This document shows positions 1 through 8,621 of a stretch of 34,004 nucleotides of DNA, one piece after another. The stretch lies in the NCBI RefSeq assembly GCF_023512315.1, contig NZ_JAILZV010000012.1, positions 1-34,004 on the forward strand, read 5' to 3'. The stretch is from Anoxybacillus sp. GTDB taxonomy: Bacteria > Bacillota > Bacilli > Bacillales > Anoxybacillaceae. The first letter of the stretch is position 1; the number at the start of each line of letters is the position of its first letter. Below the pieces are notes generated by a model, which ran no database searches, had not been told where the DNA came from, and was given only the letters and a program-made list of their open reading frames with translations. The translations under genes were made by a program, and so were the position numbers.

Positions 1-1112
1 GTAATCGTTAACGATTTATGGCCAAGCTCTTTCGTGCGTACAAGCACCGCACGGCTGTCCGCTGTTTCTCCGCTTTGTGAAATGAAAATAAATAACGGTT
101 TTTCTGATAAAAGCGGCATGTTGTACGAAAATTCGCTGGCGATATGCACTTCGACAGGGATTTTCGCCCAGTTTTCAATCAATTGTTTGCCGACTAAACC
201 AGCATGATAGCTCGTGCCGCATGCGACAATATATAAACGATCGGCTTCATTCACTGCTTGCACGATATCTTCATCAATCGCTAACTCGCCTTGTTCATTG
301 CGATATTTTTCAATTAAACGACGAATGACAAGCGGTTGTTCGTCAATTTCTTTCAACATGTAGTAAGGATACGTTCCTTTTTCAATGTCGCTTGCATCTA
401 ATTCCGCTACATACGGTGCACGCTCTACGACTTCACCATTTAACTTTTTAATTGTCACATGTTCTTTTGTGACAATGACGATTTCTTTATCCATTAACTC
501 AACATATCGATTTGTCACTTGTAACATCGCTAATGCATCGCTTGCGACGACATTAAATCCTTCGCCTAATCCAGCTAAAAGCGGGCTTTTGTTTTTCGCC
601 GCATAAATGACACCATCGTTTTCGGCATCAATTAGCGCGATTGCATACGAACCTTTTAATAACGAAAGCGTCTTACGAAACGCTTCTTCTACCGATAATC
701 CGTCGTTCACGAACGTTTCAATTAGCTGCACAATGACTTCTGTATCTGTATCACTTGTAAAGGATACGTGTGCTAAATAATCGCGTTTTAACAATTCATA
801 GTTTTCAATTACCCCATTGTGCACAAGCGTAAAACGGCCTGATGTGCTTCGATGTGGATGGGCGTTAACACGGTTCGGTACACCATGTGTTGCCCAACGT
901 GTATGGCCAATGCCAAGCGGCGCATCGACATCTTCTGCGACAATCGCGCGCAAGTCAGCAATGCGTCCCTTTTCTTTAAACACATGAACACCTTTTTCGT
1001 TTAATAACGCAATCCCTGCCGAGTCATAGCCACGGTATTCTAATTTTTCTAATCCGTACAATAAAATTTCTTTTGCTGGTTGTTCACCAATATAACCAAC
1101 GATTCCGCACAT
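1..1112 (-). CDS. glmS: GlmS, glucosamine-6-phosphate synthase (3' end outside window)
   Basis: Makes glucosamine-6-phosphate from fructose-6-phosphate and glutamine, the first committed step to UDP-GlcNAc and peptidoglycan. The visible 370 residues begin MCGIVGYIG, so Cys2 is the N-terminal nucleophile of the class II glutaminase domain. GHTRWATHG and the HNG segment of that domain follow. The first sugar-isomerase (SIS) domain starts near residue 295 with ACGTSYHAG. The family is about 600 residues, so roughly the last 230 lie beyond base 1. The ATG at 1110-1112 has a GGAGG Shine-Dalgarno 8 bases upstream. The gene lies downstream of glmM, separated by a terminator, its own promoter and a glmS ribozyme, so its expression should respond to glucosamine-6-phosphate. 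Identification is near certain. Confidence 0.97.
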   Translation of the reverse strand, partial: MCGIVGYIGEQPAKEILLYGLEKLEYRGYDSAGIALLNEKGVHVFKEKGRIADLRAIVAEDVDAPLGIGHTRWATHGVPNRVNAHPHRSTSGRFTLVHNGVIENYELLKRDYLAHVSFTSDTDTEVIVQLIETFVNDGLSVEEAFRKTLSLLKGSYAIALIDAENDGVIYAAKNKSPLLAGLGEGFNVVASDALAMLQVTNRYVELMDKEIVIVTKEHVTIKKLNGEVVERAPYVAELDASDIEKGTYPYYMLKEIDEQPLVIRRLIEKYRNEQGELAIDEDIVQAVNEADRLYIVACGTSYHAGLVGKQLIENWAKIPVEVHIASEFSYNMPLLSEKPLFIFISQSGETADSRAVLVRTKELGHKSLTI

Positions 1113-1133
1113 AATAAATCCTCCCTAATGATA

Positions 1134-1158
1134 GGGGCAAGAAAGGGGCTCTTGCCCC
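1134..1158 (-). other. Hairpin between the glmS ribozyme and the glmS ribosome-binding site
   Basis: Perfect 9-base-pair inverted repeat, GGGGCAAGA (1134-1142) and TCTTGCCCC (1150-1158), with a 7-base loop. It lies about 8 bases before the Shine-Dalgarno of glmS. On the transcribed strand no U-run follows, so it does not look like an intrinsic terminator. It may stabilise the cleaved mRNA or affect translation; that role is inference. Confidence 0.6.
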
Positions 1159-1164
1159 TTAAAA

Positions 1165-1333
1165 TATTTGTTTGCGATGAACGTTCTTTCCTTTGTGCAA
1201 AGAGTCGCCTCTTTGTTTTAAGAAAGAACTTGCGGCTGTCATCGCATCAGCCGGGAGGCATCCGCCGAACACTCGATAAACCTCCTCCTCGTCAACTAAG
1301 CTTTTTTCCCGTCCAAAGCTTAGTCCAGGCGCT
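1165..1333 (-). ncRNA. glmS ribozyme/riboswitch
   Basis: Read on the minus strand, the leader has the hallmark start AGCGCC with the scissile bond between A (1333) and G (1332). It is followed by CTGGACTAAGC, the GTTGACGAGGAGG segment, GGCGGATGCCTCCCGGCTG and GCCGCAAGTTC, all in the order of the known glmS ribozyme class. That class uses glucosamine-6-phosphate as a catalytic cofactor, cleaves the mRNA 5' of the core and so lowers GlmS production when the product is plentiful. The position directly upstream of glmS fits. The 3' boundary of the core is approximate. Confidence 0.95.
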
Positions 1334-1387
1334 TTTGTGAAACTTTTTTCCGCTATCCTCCTTTCATGTAAGATGTCAAACAACAAT

Positions 1388-1417
1388 AGTTTACAACAAC
1401 AAAGAGGCAAACGTCAA
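1388..1417 (-). promoter_or_regulatory. Probable SigA promoter of glmS
   Basis: On the minus strand TTGACG (1412-1417) is followed after 18 bases by TAAACT (1388-1393). It is placed between the glmM terminator and the ribozyme, so glmS has its own transcript start. The -10 is 4/6 to consensus. Confidence 0.5.
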
Positions 1418-1435
1418 TGTGTATCGCTTACCCCT

Positions 1436-1485
1436 GTATAAACAAAATATGCATAAATGGAATAAACTGTTCCATTTATGCATAT
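1436..1485 (-). terminator. Terminator downstream of glmM
   Basis: Perfect 16-base-pair inverted repeat, 1447-1462 and 1470-1485, with a 7-base loop. On the minus strand it is followed by TTTTGTTTATAC. It separates glmM from glmS transcription. Confidence 0.8.
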
Positions 1486-1500
1486 CGTTTACTGAAACCA

Positions 1501-2847
1501 TTATTGTACGCCAAAGCGTTCACGAACAACGGACGCAATGCGCTCGACGTATTGATCGCAAAGTTCATTTGTCGGCGCCTCTGCCATCACACGAACGAGC
1601 GGCTCCGTACCAGACGGACGGACGAGAATGCGGCCGTTTCCAGCCATCTCTCCTTCCACTTCGCGAATGACACGTTGCACTTCTTCGTTTGCGATTGCTT
1701 CCTGTTTATCTGTTACTTTTACATTCACTAATTTTTGTGGGTATTTTTTCATCTCCCCCGCTAGCTCAGAAAGCGGCTTTTTCGTTACTTTCATAATGTT
1801 GACCAACTGCAGCGCCGTCAACAATCCATCACCTGTCGTATTGTAATCAAGGAAAATAATATGCCCCGATTGTTCCCCACCTAAATTGTAGCCGTTCTTT
1901 TTCATCTCTTCGACGACATAACGGTCGCCAACGGCTGTTTGTACGCTTTTGATCCCTTGCGCTTCAAGCGCTTTATAAAAGCCGAGGTTGCTCATGACGG
2001 TTGAGACGACCGTTTGATGTTTCAAGCGGCCTTGTTCATTGAGATATTTCGCGCAAATGTACATAATTTGGTCACCGTCGACAATTTCACCGTTCTCATC
2101 CACCGCGATTAATCGGTCGCCATCGCCATCAAACGCTAATCCCACATCTGCCCCTTTTTCTTTCACAAACGCAGCCAACGCCTCTGGATGCGTCGAACCG
2201 ACACCGTCGTTAATGTTTAATCCGTTTGGTGATGCCCCCATTGTCGATACATCGGCATCTAAATCGGCAAATAAATGCGTCGCTAATGACGACGTCGCAC
2301 CGTGCGCGCAATCAAGCGCGACATGAATGCCTGAAAAATCTTCATCTACTGTTTGCTTTAAGTATTGTAAATATTTTTGTCCGCCTTCAAAGTAGTCGTT
2401 TACTTGACCCAAATCTTTGCCGATTGGACGCGGCAACGTATCTTCTTCACTATCAAGAAGTGCTTCAATTTCTAACTCTTGTTCATCAGAAAGCTTAAAC
2501 CCATCTGGACCGAAGAATTTAATGCCGTTATCTTGCACCGGATTGTGGGAAGCGGAAATCATAATTCCCGCTTGTGCTCCTAACGCTTTTGTTAAATACG
2601 CCACGCCTGGCGTCGAAATGACGCCAAGGCGCATGACCTCCGCTCCGATGGAGAGCAATCCAGCAACAAGCGCTCCTTCGAGCATATGACCGGAAATGCG
2701 TGTATCGCGTCCGATTAATACTTTTGGACGTTCTTTATCTTTCGTAAGCACATATCCGCCGCAACGGCCGATTTTAAACGCTAACTCTGGTGTTAATTCA
2801 CTGTTTGCTACTCCACGTACGCCATCGGTACCAAAATACTTACCCAT
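1501..2847 (-). CDS. glmM: GlmM, phosphoglucosamine mutase
   Basis: Converts glucosamine-6-phosphate to glucosamine-1-phosphate, the step after GlmS on the way to UDP-GlcNAc. The 448-residue length is typical. The phosphoserine loop ISASHNP puts the catalytic serine at residue 100. The metal loop DGDGDR gives D240, D242 and D244, and the phosphate-binding loop RPSGTEP lies near residue 408. It is the third gene of cdaA-cdaR-glmM, 26 bases after cdaR, and is probably co-transcribed. In Bacillus relatives GlmM binds CdaA and modulates c-di-AMP synthesis (established knowledge), which explains the linkage. A strong terminator follows. Confidence 0.98.
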   Translation of the reverse strand: MGKYFGTDGVRGVANSELTPELAFKIGRCGGYVLTKDKERPKVLIGRDTRISGHMLEGALVAGLLSIGAEVMRLGVISTPGVAYLTKALGAQAGIMISASHNPVQDNGIKFFGPDGFKLSDEQELEIEALLDSEEDTLPRPIGKDLGQVNDYFEGGQKYLQYLKQTVDEDFSGIHVALDCAHGATSSLATHLFADLDADVSTMGASPNGLNINDGVGSTHPEALAAFVKEKGADVGLAFDGDGDRLIAVDENGEIVDGDQIMYICAKYLNEQGRLKHQTVVSTVMSNLGFYKALEAQGIKSVQTAVGDRYVVEEMKKNGYNLGGEQSGHIIFLDYNTTGDGLLTALQLVNIMKVTKKPLSELAGEMKKYPQKLVNVKVTDKQEAIANEEVQRVIREVEGEMAGNGRILVRPSGTEPLVRVMAEAPTNELCDQYVERIASVVRERFGVQ

Positions 2848-2873
2848 TACACGAATCTCTCCTTTGTTTCATT

Positions 2874-4121
2874 TCATGATCGCGCGCTAATTCGAATTTT
2901 TGCTTTATTGCTTGGTAATTTCCATGTAATATTTTGTGGACCGTTCACTTCGATTTCCACGTCGTGCTCGCCAATCCCTAGCTCACTCGCATTCACATAC
3001 AACTGAAGATCATCTGCTCGAATGCTGTCAAGTACGCTAGGAGCGCCATACACTTGAACATCCATGTTCCCGTCTTTCGGATTTAAAAATTGAACATTGT
3101 ATTGGTCTCCTAGTCCGACAACGTGAATCGGCAACGACGAGAACGTTTTTGTTTCTTCTTGTTGTACTTGGATATGAATTTTTACTTTCGCTGGATCAAC
3201 GCTTTTAACCCCTTCCGGAAGCGGAACTGGCACTTCTAGCGTCGTATCGCTCGTAATGTCATCCAGATTAACGGTAATGCCATCAATAAACTCAATCGGA
3301 TCAATTTTGTCTTTTGGACCGAAAATCGTCACTTCATTCGGAACGGCTTCTATTTTAACAATACTTAGTCCCTCTTTTAAAGTCCCTACCCGATTAATTT
3401 TTAGCGGAACTGATTTGCTCGGGCTTTTAATCGGCACTGTCACCTCGACGACCGAAGGGTTAATATTGACATTTAATAATTTTCCTTCGCGGTCATACGC
3501 CCTTACTCGCGATTCTTGCTTCACGGTATCCACCGCTCCATCTAGGTCAACTCTTGCCTTTACTAGCGCTATCCGCTCGACTTCATCTTTCGCTCCCGTG
3601 ATCGTGACGACACTCGGCTTGACAATCGGCTCTTCCACCGAATAGCCATCAACTAATTTACTTTTATGAATAAAATCCACATCAACAGAAAAGTCGCGCG
3701 AAACTTTCTCTTGAATCGTTACTTTCGCTGTAGATGGCTCAATCGTCACCTTGAGCTTATCGGAAATGTTTTTGTATTTCAGTGGAACGGTATATGTCCC
3801 TAACTCTAAGTTAGCTAAATCAACATATATTTCAAAATCGCGCTGCAACGCTGTCGGCTTGACAATACTTGCCGGCCCTTCTAACGTCACATTCACTGTT
3901 TTCGGAACTCCCGACACCACTAAATTCTGCTCATCATAATACGTGACGACCGGCACATTTGTCACTGTTTCCACATCTGTCTGCCCAATTGAATTGCGCG
4001 TAATCCCCGATTTCGACTCTTTCCCTTCAATGTTGACTGACATATACAACATAATCGCCAATAACAGCGCAAAAATTTTCATAAACCAATGGTTATTCAT
4101 CAAATTATCTAGTCTATCCAT
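2874..4121 (-). CDS. cdaR: CdaR (YbbR), membrane-anchored regulator of CdaA
   Basis: Known regulator of the diadenylate cyclase CdaA. Residues about 13-30 (MKIFALLLAIMLYMSVNIEG region) form one N-terminal membrane helix. The remaining residues form several consecutive beta-rich YbbR repeats outside the membrane, recognisable by recurring P-x-x-V-x-V/I-x-G-P/A-K segments such as VTITGAKDEV and VTIFGPKDKI. The 415-residue length is normal for a protein with several YbbR repeats. The ATG at 4119-4121 overlaps the end of cdaA by 8 bases and its GGAGGGGG Shine-Dalgarno lies inside cdaA, implying translational coupling. Confidence 0.95.
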   Translation of the reverse strand: MDRLDNLMNNHWFMKIFALLLAIMLYMSVNIEGKESKSGITRNSIGQTDVETVTNVPVVTYYDEQNLVVSGVPKTVNVTLEGPASIVKPTALQRDFEIYVDLANLELGTYTVPLKYKNISDKLKVTIEPSTAKVTIQEKVSRDFSVDVDFIHKSKLVDGYSVEEPIVKPSVVTITGAKDEVERIALVKARVDLDGAVDTVKQESRVRAYDREGKLLNVNINPSVVEVTVPIKSPSKSVPLKINRVGTLKEGLSIVKIEAVPNEVTIFGPKDKIDPIEFIDGITVNLDDITSDTTLEVPVPLPEGVKSVDPAKVKIHIQVQQEETKTFSSLPIHVVGLGDQYNVQFLNPKDGNMDVQVYGAPSVLDSIRADDLQLYVNASELGIGEHDVEIEVNGPQNITWKLPSNKAKIRISARS

Positions 4122-4935
4122 GCTTCTTCCCCCTCCATTGCCAACGGGATGAAGAAGTCGTCTTTGTTGCTGGGATTAGCTCCTTTTTCAGTAGTTCGGA
4201 AAATTGTTCTGGAGTTAAATCCCGATGTAGCTCCCCGTTTTTTGTTACTGACACCGCACCCGTTTCTTCTGATACAATCACTGTCACACTGTCTGTGACT
4301 TCACTAATTCCTAACGCTGCACGATGACGTGTTCCCAGTTCTTTTGAAATAAACGGACTCTCCGATAACGGCAAATAGCAGCCTGCTGCGGCAATAAGGT
4401 TTTTTTGAATAATCACTGCCCCGTCGTGTAGCGGAGTGTTCGGAATAAAAATATTAATCAACAATTCCGATGAAACGCGGGCATTTAACGGAATTCCCGT
4501 TTCGATGTAGTCTCCCATCCCTGTTTCACGTTCAACAGAGATGAGAGCACCAATACGCCGTTTCGCCATGTATTCCGTCGCTTTCACAACCGCTTCTACC
4601 ACCTGTGCACGCTCTTCTTCTTCTGGAATGGTACTTCTGGAAAATAATTTTCCCCTCCCTAGCTGTTCAAGCGCTCTTCTTAGTTCCGGTTGGAAAATAA
4701 TGATAATCGCTAAAAATCCCCACGTCAATGCTTGATCCATCAACCATTGTAATGTACTAAGCCCTAAAAAGTTGCTTACTATCCTTACTAATATAATAAG
4801 AATGATTCCTTTTAAAAGCTGAACCGCCTTCGTTCCGCGGATGACCATAATCAATTTATAAATAACGTACCAAACAACAAGTATATCCACGACTTTTGTT
4901 ATGTAACTCAACACCGGGAGCTCTCCAAAAGACAT
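4114..4935 (-). CDS. cdaA: CdaA (DacA), membrane c-di-AMP synthase
   Basis: Condenses two ATP into c-di-AMP, the messenger controlling potassium and osmolyte balance and cell-wall integrity. Three hydrophobic segments occupy about residues 12-85. The DAC catalytic domain follows with its two signature motifs, DGA (in LHDGAVII) and RHR (in GTRHRAALG). I chose the ATG at 4935 (MSFGELPVL) because AAGGA lies 9 bases before it and the resulting 273 residues equal the usual family length. An in-frame upstream start exists at 4959 but lacks support. It is the first gene of cdaA-cdaR-glmM. Confidence 0.97.
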   Translation of the reverse strand: MSFGELPVLSYITKVVDILVVWYVIYKLIMVIRGTKAVQLLKGIILIILVRIVSNFLGLSTLQWLMDQALTWGFLAIIIIFQPELRRALEQLGRGKLFSRSTIPEEEERAQVVEAVVKATEYMAKRRIGALISVERETGMGDYIETGIPLNARVSSELLINIFIPNTPLHDGAVIIQKNLIAAAGCYLPLSESPFISKELGTRHRAALGISEVTDSVTVIVSEETGAVSVTKNGELHRDLTPEQFSELLKKELIPATKTTSSSRWQWRGKKHG

Positions 4936-4991
4936 TCTCACACTTCCTTTATCGCCCAAATTCCTTTATATTTTATTTACACAGCTCCTTT

Positions 4992-5000
4992 ATTATATCA
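4992..5000 (-). promoter_or_regulatory. Probable extended -10 promoter for cdaA-cdaR-glmM
   Basis: Minus strand TGATATAAT: a perfect TATAAT (4992-4997) with the TG extension, directly after the rsiW terminator and about 57 bases before the cdaA start. No good -35 is seen. Confidence 0.5.
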
Positions 5001-5006
5001 CATACA

Positions 5007-5032
5007 GAAAAAGAGCCGCCAAAAAGACGGCT
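5007..5032 (-). terminator. Terminator of sigW-rsiW
   Basis: Short GC stem AGCCG/CGGCT (5014-5018 and 5028-5032) followed on the minus strand by CTTTTTC. It abuts the rsiW stop codon. Confidence 0.75.
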
Positions 5033-5033
5033 T

Positions 5034-5636
5034 TTACTCGAACAATCCTTTTATTGCGCTTTTTATATTATACCAAATCCAATCAAACGCTTCATTGATT
5101 TCTTCCACTTCGCCAGTTACTTGTCCAGCGGAAGCTAAATACTTTTCTCCATGGATGACAGTGACGTTACCATTGACTTTTCCTTCAATTTTAATCGTTC
5201 CATTCCGCACGACAATGTCGCCATCCACTGTTTTTCCTTTCGGCACAATGACGGTGTGCCCTTGGATAACGACGTTTTCCCGCGTCGAAACGGAGAATTG
5301 TTGCTCTTGATTCCAAGTAGTATATAAACTTCCGACCATTAAAGCGACAAATAGCGACGCCGCTGCGACAAATGGGTGGTTTTTCAACCATCTCCCAATG
5401 CGAATCCGTTTCTTTTCTTTCGGCAGCCGTGCCATTACATTCGCTGTGAAGTCTGCAGACGGGACGAGATGCGAACAGTGTTGAATAAATGCCACCGTCT
5501 TTTTTAAGCTATTAAAATGATGAGAACATGATGGACATTGCTGCAAATGTTCTCGTAGCGCTTGCTCATCGTTAGGAGCGATATCACCATCTAAATAATC
5601 ATGCATCCACTGCACGATATGATCCGGGCACTTCAT
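5034..5636 (-). CDS. rsiW: RsiW, anti-sigma-W factor
   Basis: Membrane anti-sigma factor that holds SigW inactive until regulated proteolysis by PrsW and RasP (known for the family). The N-terminal zinc anti-sigma domain has H30-x3-C34-x2-C37. A single membrane helix lies at about residues 86-105 (AASLFVALMVGSLYTTW region), and an extracytoplasmic beta-rich tail of repeated VxG/VxV segments follows. The ATG at 5636 is chosen because AGAGGTG lies 6 bases upstream. A GTG nine bases earlier overlaps that Shine-Dalgarno. It begins 12 bases after the sigW stop, so the two form an operon under the SigW promoter. Confidence 0.95.
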   Translation of the reverse strand: MKCPDHIVQWMHDYLDGDIAPNDEQALREHLQQCPSCSHHFNSLKKTVAFIQHCSHLVPSADFTANVMARLPKEKKRIRIGRWLKNHPFVAAASLFVALMVGSLYTTWNQEQQFSVSTRENVVIQGHTVIVPKGKTVDGDIVVRNGTIKIEGKVNGNVTVIHGEKYLASAGQVTGEVEEINEAFDWIWYNIKSAIKGLFE

Positions 5637-5648
5637 ATTTTTCACCTC

Positions 5649-6212
5649 TTATAAATGACCTAAATGCTTTCGTAACGCTTCTCTGCCGCGGTGAATTCTT
5701 GTTTTCACAGTCCCGATCGGTAAATCAAGAATCTCGCTTATTTCTTGTAACGACAAATCTTCGATATATTTTAACACAATCACGCTTCGATATTTTTCCG
5801 GAAGCTTTTCAATCGCTTTTTGCACCGTTTCTTGCAATTCTAAGCTTTCTACCGTATCTTCCGGAGAGACATCGGTTGCAGGAAGTTGAGAATACATCGT
5901 CAGCCCTTCTGCTCCACTTACTTCTTCATCTAAATACACATCCGGCTTTTTTTTGCGCAATTTGTCGATGGACAAGTTAGTCGCAATTCGATATAGCCAT
6001 GAGGAAAACTTCATCGCTGGGTTGTACGTATCAATATTCACGTATGCGCGAATAAACGCTTCTTGTGCCGCGTCTTCTGCCTCATGGCGATTACCGAGCA
6101 TGCGGTAACAAATTCGATACACTTTCTCTTTGTAAAGCTCGACAATTTCCGCATACGCATTTTGATCGCCTTTTTGAATCGCTTTAATTCGTTTCTTTAC
6201 AAACAAGTCCAT
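5649..6212 (-). CDS. sigW: SigW, ECF RNA polymerase sigma factor
   Basis: Extracytoplasmic-function sigma factor for envelope stress and antimicrobial-peptide resistance genes. The 187 residues contain region 2 (EDAAQEAFIRAYVNI ... FSSWLYRIATNLSID) and region 4 with its helix-turn-helix (LSLQEISEILDLPIGTVKT), closely resembling the Bacillus subtilis protein from memory. The upstream sequence carries a textbook SigW promoter, implying autoregulation. The start has a GGGGGT Shine-Dalgarno about 10 bases upstream. Followed by rsiW. Confidence 0.97.
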   Translation of the reverse strand: MDLFVKKRIKAIQKGDQNAYAEIVELYKEKVYRICYRMLGNRHEAEDAAQEAFIRAYVNIDTYNPAMKFSSWLYRIATNLSIDKLRKKKPDVYLDEEVSGAEGLTMYSQLPATDVSPEDTVESLELQETVQKAIEKLPEKYRSVIVLKYIEDLSLQEISEILDLPIGTVKTRIHRGREALRKHLGHL

Positions 6213-6248
6213 AATTCACAATACCCCCGCTCATTGCGGCTATTATTG

Positions 6249-6276
6249 TATACGTTTCGTAGCCGGAAAAGTTTCA
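6249..6276 (-). promoter_or_regulatory. SigW-type autoregulatory promoter
   Basis: On the minus strand TGAAAC (6271-6276), 16 bases, then CGTATA (6249-6254). This matches the SigW consensus TGAAAC-N16-CGTA, about 37 bases before the sigW start. Confidence 0.9.
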
Positions 6277-6304
6277 TTCTCAACATTTTATTTTATCATG
6301 TTTA

Positions 6305-6337
6305 CAAAAAAAACAGCAGACGAATTTCCGCCTGCTG
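6305..6337 (-). terminator. Terminator of rocF
   Basis: Stem CAGCAG-A-CG / CG-C-CTGCTG (6314-6322 and 6329-6337), with a run of eight T on the minus strand immediately after. It lies 9 bases after the rocF stop. Confidence 0.85.
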
Positions 6338-6346
6338 GATAGAAAG

Positions 6347-7249
6347 TTAGACTAATTTTTCGCCAAAAAGCGAGCCCATTAATGCTACGGCAACAGAAGC
6401 TGTTTTATTTCGCTCGTCTAAAATCGGATTGACTTCGACAAACTCTGCAGAAGTAATTAGCTGCGCTTCCGCCAACATTTCCATTGCCAAATGGCTCTCA
6501 CGATACGTAAGTCCGCCGATAACTGGCGTTCCTACACCAGGGGCATCGTGAGGATCAAGCCCGTCTAAGTCCAACGATAAATGCACCCCATCTGTTCGCT
6601 CTTTTAAGTAAGCAATCGTTTCTTCCATTACTCTTGTCATGCCGAGACGGTCAATTTCATGCATGGTGTATACTTTAATGCCTTTTTCCCGAATCAGCTG
6701 CTTTTCGCCTTCATCGAGCGCCCGCGCGCCGATGAGTACAATGTTTTCCGGCTTTACTTTCGGGCTATATCCGCCAATTTGCGTCAACGCAGGATGCCCT
6801 AATCCAAGGCTCGCTGCTAACGGCATGCCGTGAATATTTCCTGAAGGCGATGTTTCCGCTGTGTTCAAATCCCCGTGGGCATCGTACCAAATCACCCCAA
6901 GGTTTTTGTAATGTTTCGCGACTCCCGCTAATGTACCAATAGCAATGCTATGGTCGCCGCCTAGCACAAGCGGAAAATTGCCTTTATGAATCACCTCATC
7001 GACTGTTTGCGCTAACTTTTCATTCGCCTCAGCAACCGCTTTCAAATTCCGCAAATTTAATCTTATTCCCTCATCGTCCAACCGTTCTGCTTTACCGATT
7101 GCGATATCCCCTAAATCCTCAATTTCATATTGAAGTCGTTCAAGTCTCTCGACAACTCCCGCATAGCGAATAGCGCTTGGCCCCATATCTACTCCACGTC
7201 GCGTTTGTCCTAAATCCATCGGAACACCAATAATCGATATTTTCTTCAT
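6347..7249 (-). CDS. rocF: Arginase (RocF)
   Basis: Hydrolyses arginine to ornithine and urea. All manganese ligands of the ureohydrolase fold are visible: H100 in GGDHS, D123, H125 and D127 in DAHGD, and D227 and D229 in SLDLDGLDP. The 300 residues and these positions are offset by only one from the well-studied thermophilic Bacillus caldovelox arginase (from memory), fitting a thermophilic relative. The ATG has AAGGAG about 9 bases upstream. Single-gene unit with its own promoter (TACAAT at 7282-7287) and terminator, not within a rocDEF operon here. Confidence 0.97.
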   Translation of the reverse strand: MKKISIIGVPMDLGQTRRGVDMGPSAIRYAGVVERLERLQYEIEDLGDIAIGKAERLDDEGIRLNLRNLKAVAEANEKLAQTVDEVIHKGNFPLVLGGDHSIAIGTLAGVAKHYKNLGVIWYDAHGDLNTAETSPSGNIHGMPLAASLGLGHPALTQIGGYSPKVKPENIVLIGARALDEGEKQLIREKGIKVYTMHEIDRLGMTRVMEETIAYLKERTDGVHLSLDLDGLDPHDAPGVGTPVIGGLTYRESHLAMEMLAEAQLITSAEFVEVNPILDERNKTASVAVALMGSLFGEKLV

Positions 7250-7281
7250 GCTGTCTCTCTCCTTCCCCTTATCCTTTCTCT

Positions 7282-7311
7282 ATTGTAGCGGAAGAACAAA
7301 GGCTGACTCAA
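7282..7311 (-). promoter_or_regulatory. Probable promoter of rocF
   Basis: Minus strand TTGAGT (7306-7311), 18-base spacer, TACAAT (7282-7287). It is 33 bases before the start codon. No AhrC/RocR site was identified. Confidence 0.45.
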
Positions 7312-7355
7312 CTCGACACATTTCTGAATATTTATTCGCATTTCATAAAGATCAA

Positions 7356-7391
7356 AAACAAAAAAACCCTTAAATCGTTTGATTTAAGGGT
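7356..7391 (-). terminator. Terminator of the tRNA cluster
   Basis: Perfect 11-base-pair stem, ACCCTTAAATC (7366-7376) and GATTTAAGGGT (7381-7391), with a 4-base loop, followed on the minus strand by a T7 run. Confidence 0.9.
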
Positions 7392-7394
7392 CGA

Positions 7395-7467
7395 TGGAGC
7401 CTATCGGGATCGAACCGATGACCTCCTGCGTGCAAAGCAGGCGCTCTCCCAGCTGAGCTAAGGCCCC
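7395..7467 (-). tRNA. tRNA-Ala (TGC)
   Basis: 73-base cloverleaf. Acceptor GGGGCCT pairs with AGGCTCC, the anticodon loop is TTTGCAC, and the T-loop is GGTTCGATCC. The 3' CCA is not encoded. Last gene of the cluster. Confidence 0.97.
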
Positions 7468-7479
7468 AAACTATTTCAT

Positions 7480-7554
7480 TGGAGCGGAAGACGGGACTCG
7501 AACCCGCGACCCCCACCTTGGCAAGGTGGTGTTCTACCACTGAACTACTTCCGC
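7480..7554 (-). tRNA. tRNA-Gly (GCC)
   Basis: Cloverleaf with GCGGAAG acceptor, anticodon loop TTGCCAA, T-loop GGTTCGAGTCC, and an encoded 3' CCA. Confidence 0.97.
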
Positions 7555-7560
7555 AAACAG

Positions 7561-7633
7561 TGAGCCATGGAGGACTCGAACCTCCGACCCTCTGATTAAA
7601 AGTCAGATGCTCTACCTACTGAGCTAATGGCTC
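7561..7633 (-). tRNA. tRNA-Lys (TTT)
   Basis: GAGCCAT acceptor, anticodon loop CTTTTAA, T-loop GGTTCGAGTCC. CCA is not encoded. Confidence 0.97.
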
Positions 7634-7648
7634 ATTTTTATATATAAG

Positions 7649-7723
7649 TGGCTGGGCTAGCTGGATTCGAACCAGCGCATCACGGAGTCAAAGTCCGTTG
7701 CCTTACCGCTTGGCTATAGCCCA
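7649..7723 (-). tRNA. tRNA-Gln (TTG)
   Basis: TGGGCTA acceptor, anticodon loop CTTTGAC, T-loop GGTTCGAATCC, encoded CCA. First tRNA after the internal terminator. Confidence 0.97.
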
Positions 7724-7760
7724 CTGATACCATTTCATGAGTTAGTCACACAGAATAACA

Positions 7761-7769
7761 AATATACCA
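7761..7769 (-). promoter_or_regulatory. Possible promoter for the second tRNA unit
   Basis: Minus strand TGGTATATT is an extended -10 (TATATT at 7761-7766) lying between the internal terminator and tRNA-Gln. No convincing -35 is seen. Confidence 0.35.
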
Positions 7770-7770
7770 T

Positions 7771-7814
7771 AAAAAATAAAAAAGTTATTTCAACATGTAA
7801 CTAAATGAAATAAC
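7771..7814 (-). terminator. Internal terminator in the tRNA cluster
   Basis: Stem GTTATTTCA (7784-7792) and TGAAATAAC (7806-7814) with a 13-base loop, followed on the minus strand by a 13-base tract of T with a single A (7771-7783). It divides the ten tRNAs into groups of six and four. Confidence 0.8.
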
Positions 7815-7834
7815 GTCTTTTCTTCTTATATAAA

Positions 7835-7919
7835 TGGTGGAGGGGGACGGATTCGAACCGCCGAACCCAGAGGGAGCGGATTTACAGTCCGCCGCGTTTA
7901 GCCACTTCGCTACCCCTCC
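7835..7919 (-). tRNA. tRNA-Tyr (GTA)
   Basis: 85 bases with the long variable arm of tRNA-Tyr. GGAGGGG acceptor, anticodon loop CTGTAAA, encoded CCA. Confidence 0.97.
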
Positions 7920-7927
7920 ATCAAAAA

Positions 7928-8152
<225 letters not shown>

Positions 8153-8157
8153 AATAA

Positions 8158-8233
8158 TGGTGGAGGATGACGGGATCGAACCGCCGACCCCTTGCTTGTA
8201 AGGCAAGTGCTCTCCCAGCTGAGCTAATCCTCC
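8158..8233 (-). tRNA. tRNA-Val (TAC)
   Basis: GGAGGAT acceptor, anticodon loop CTTACAA, T-loop GGTTCGATCCC, encoded CCA. Confidence 0.97.
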
Positions 8234-8247
8234 GAACAAAAAGAAAG

Positions 8248-8319
8248 TGACCCGTACGGGATTCGAACCCGTGTTACCGCCGTGAAAGGGCGGTGTCTTA
8301 ACCACTTGACCAACGGGCC
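8248..8319 (-). tRNA. tRNA-Glu (TTC)
   Basis: GGCCCGT acceptor, anticodon loop CTTTCAC, T-loop GGTTCGAATCC. CCA is not encoded. Confidence 0.97.
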
Positions 8320-8334
8320 ATCGTAGTAAATGTA

Positions 8335-8407
8335 AGCTTCCAACCGGGCTTGAACCGGTGACCTCTTCCTTACCATGGAAGTGCTCTACCTACTGAGCTA
8401 TGGAAGC
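8335..8407 (-). tRNA. tRNA-Thr (GGT)
   Basis: GCTTCCA acceptor, anticodon stem CTTCC/GGAAG around loop ATGGTAA, U discriminator as usual for Thr. CCA is not encoded. Confidence 0.95.
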
Positions 8408-8408
8408 A

Positions 8409-8483
8409 TGGCTCCGCAAGTAGGATTCGAACCTACGACCTACCGGTTAACAGCCGGTTGCTCTACCGCTGAGCTATTGCGGA
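8409..8483 (-). tRNA. tRNA-Asn (GTT)
   Basis: TCCGCAA acceptor, anticodon loop CTGTTAA, T-loop GGTTCGAATCC, encoded CCA. First tRNA of the cluster. Confidence 0.97.
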
Positions 8484-8513
8484 ATTCGATTAATTATATC
8501 CTGACTGTTTTTA

Positions 8514-8542
8514 ATTATAGTGAGGGATTATTGTATTGTCAA
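8514..8542 (-). promoter_or_regulatory. Consensus SigA promoter of the tRNA cluster (P2)
   Basis: Minus strand TTGACA (8537-8542), 17 bases, TATAAT (8514-8519): a perfect SigA consensus 30 bases before tRNA-Asn, as expected for stable RNA. Confidence 0.95.
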
Positions 8543-8584
8543 CTTTTTTTTATTTTTCACTGCCGTTCAACGACGGCTTTTATA

Positions 8585-8613
8585 ATTTAACACATCTATT
8601 CAATAAGTGTCAA
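8585..8613 (-). promoter_or_regulatory. Second upstream promoter of the tRNA cluster (P1)
   Basis: Minus strand TTGACA (8608-8613), 17 bases, TTAAAT (8585-8590), about 70 bases upstream of P2. Tandem promoters are common for stable RNA operons. A short GCCGT/ACGGC hairpin (8562-8577) lies between them. Confidence 0.5.
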
Positions 8614-8621
8614 TACGTTTT

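Noticed and set aside
1417-1731. Plus-strand open frames over the glmM 3' end and intergenic region
   Set aside because: They overlap the glmM terminator and coding sequence and have no recognisable product or ribosome-binding site.
8562-8577. GCCGT/ACGGC hairpin as a terminator for the sprT-like gene
   Set aside because: The T-rich side is on the plus strand, where no gene precedes it; on the minus strand it is followed by A-rich sequence and lies between tandem promoters.
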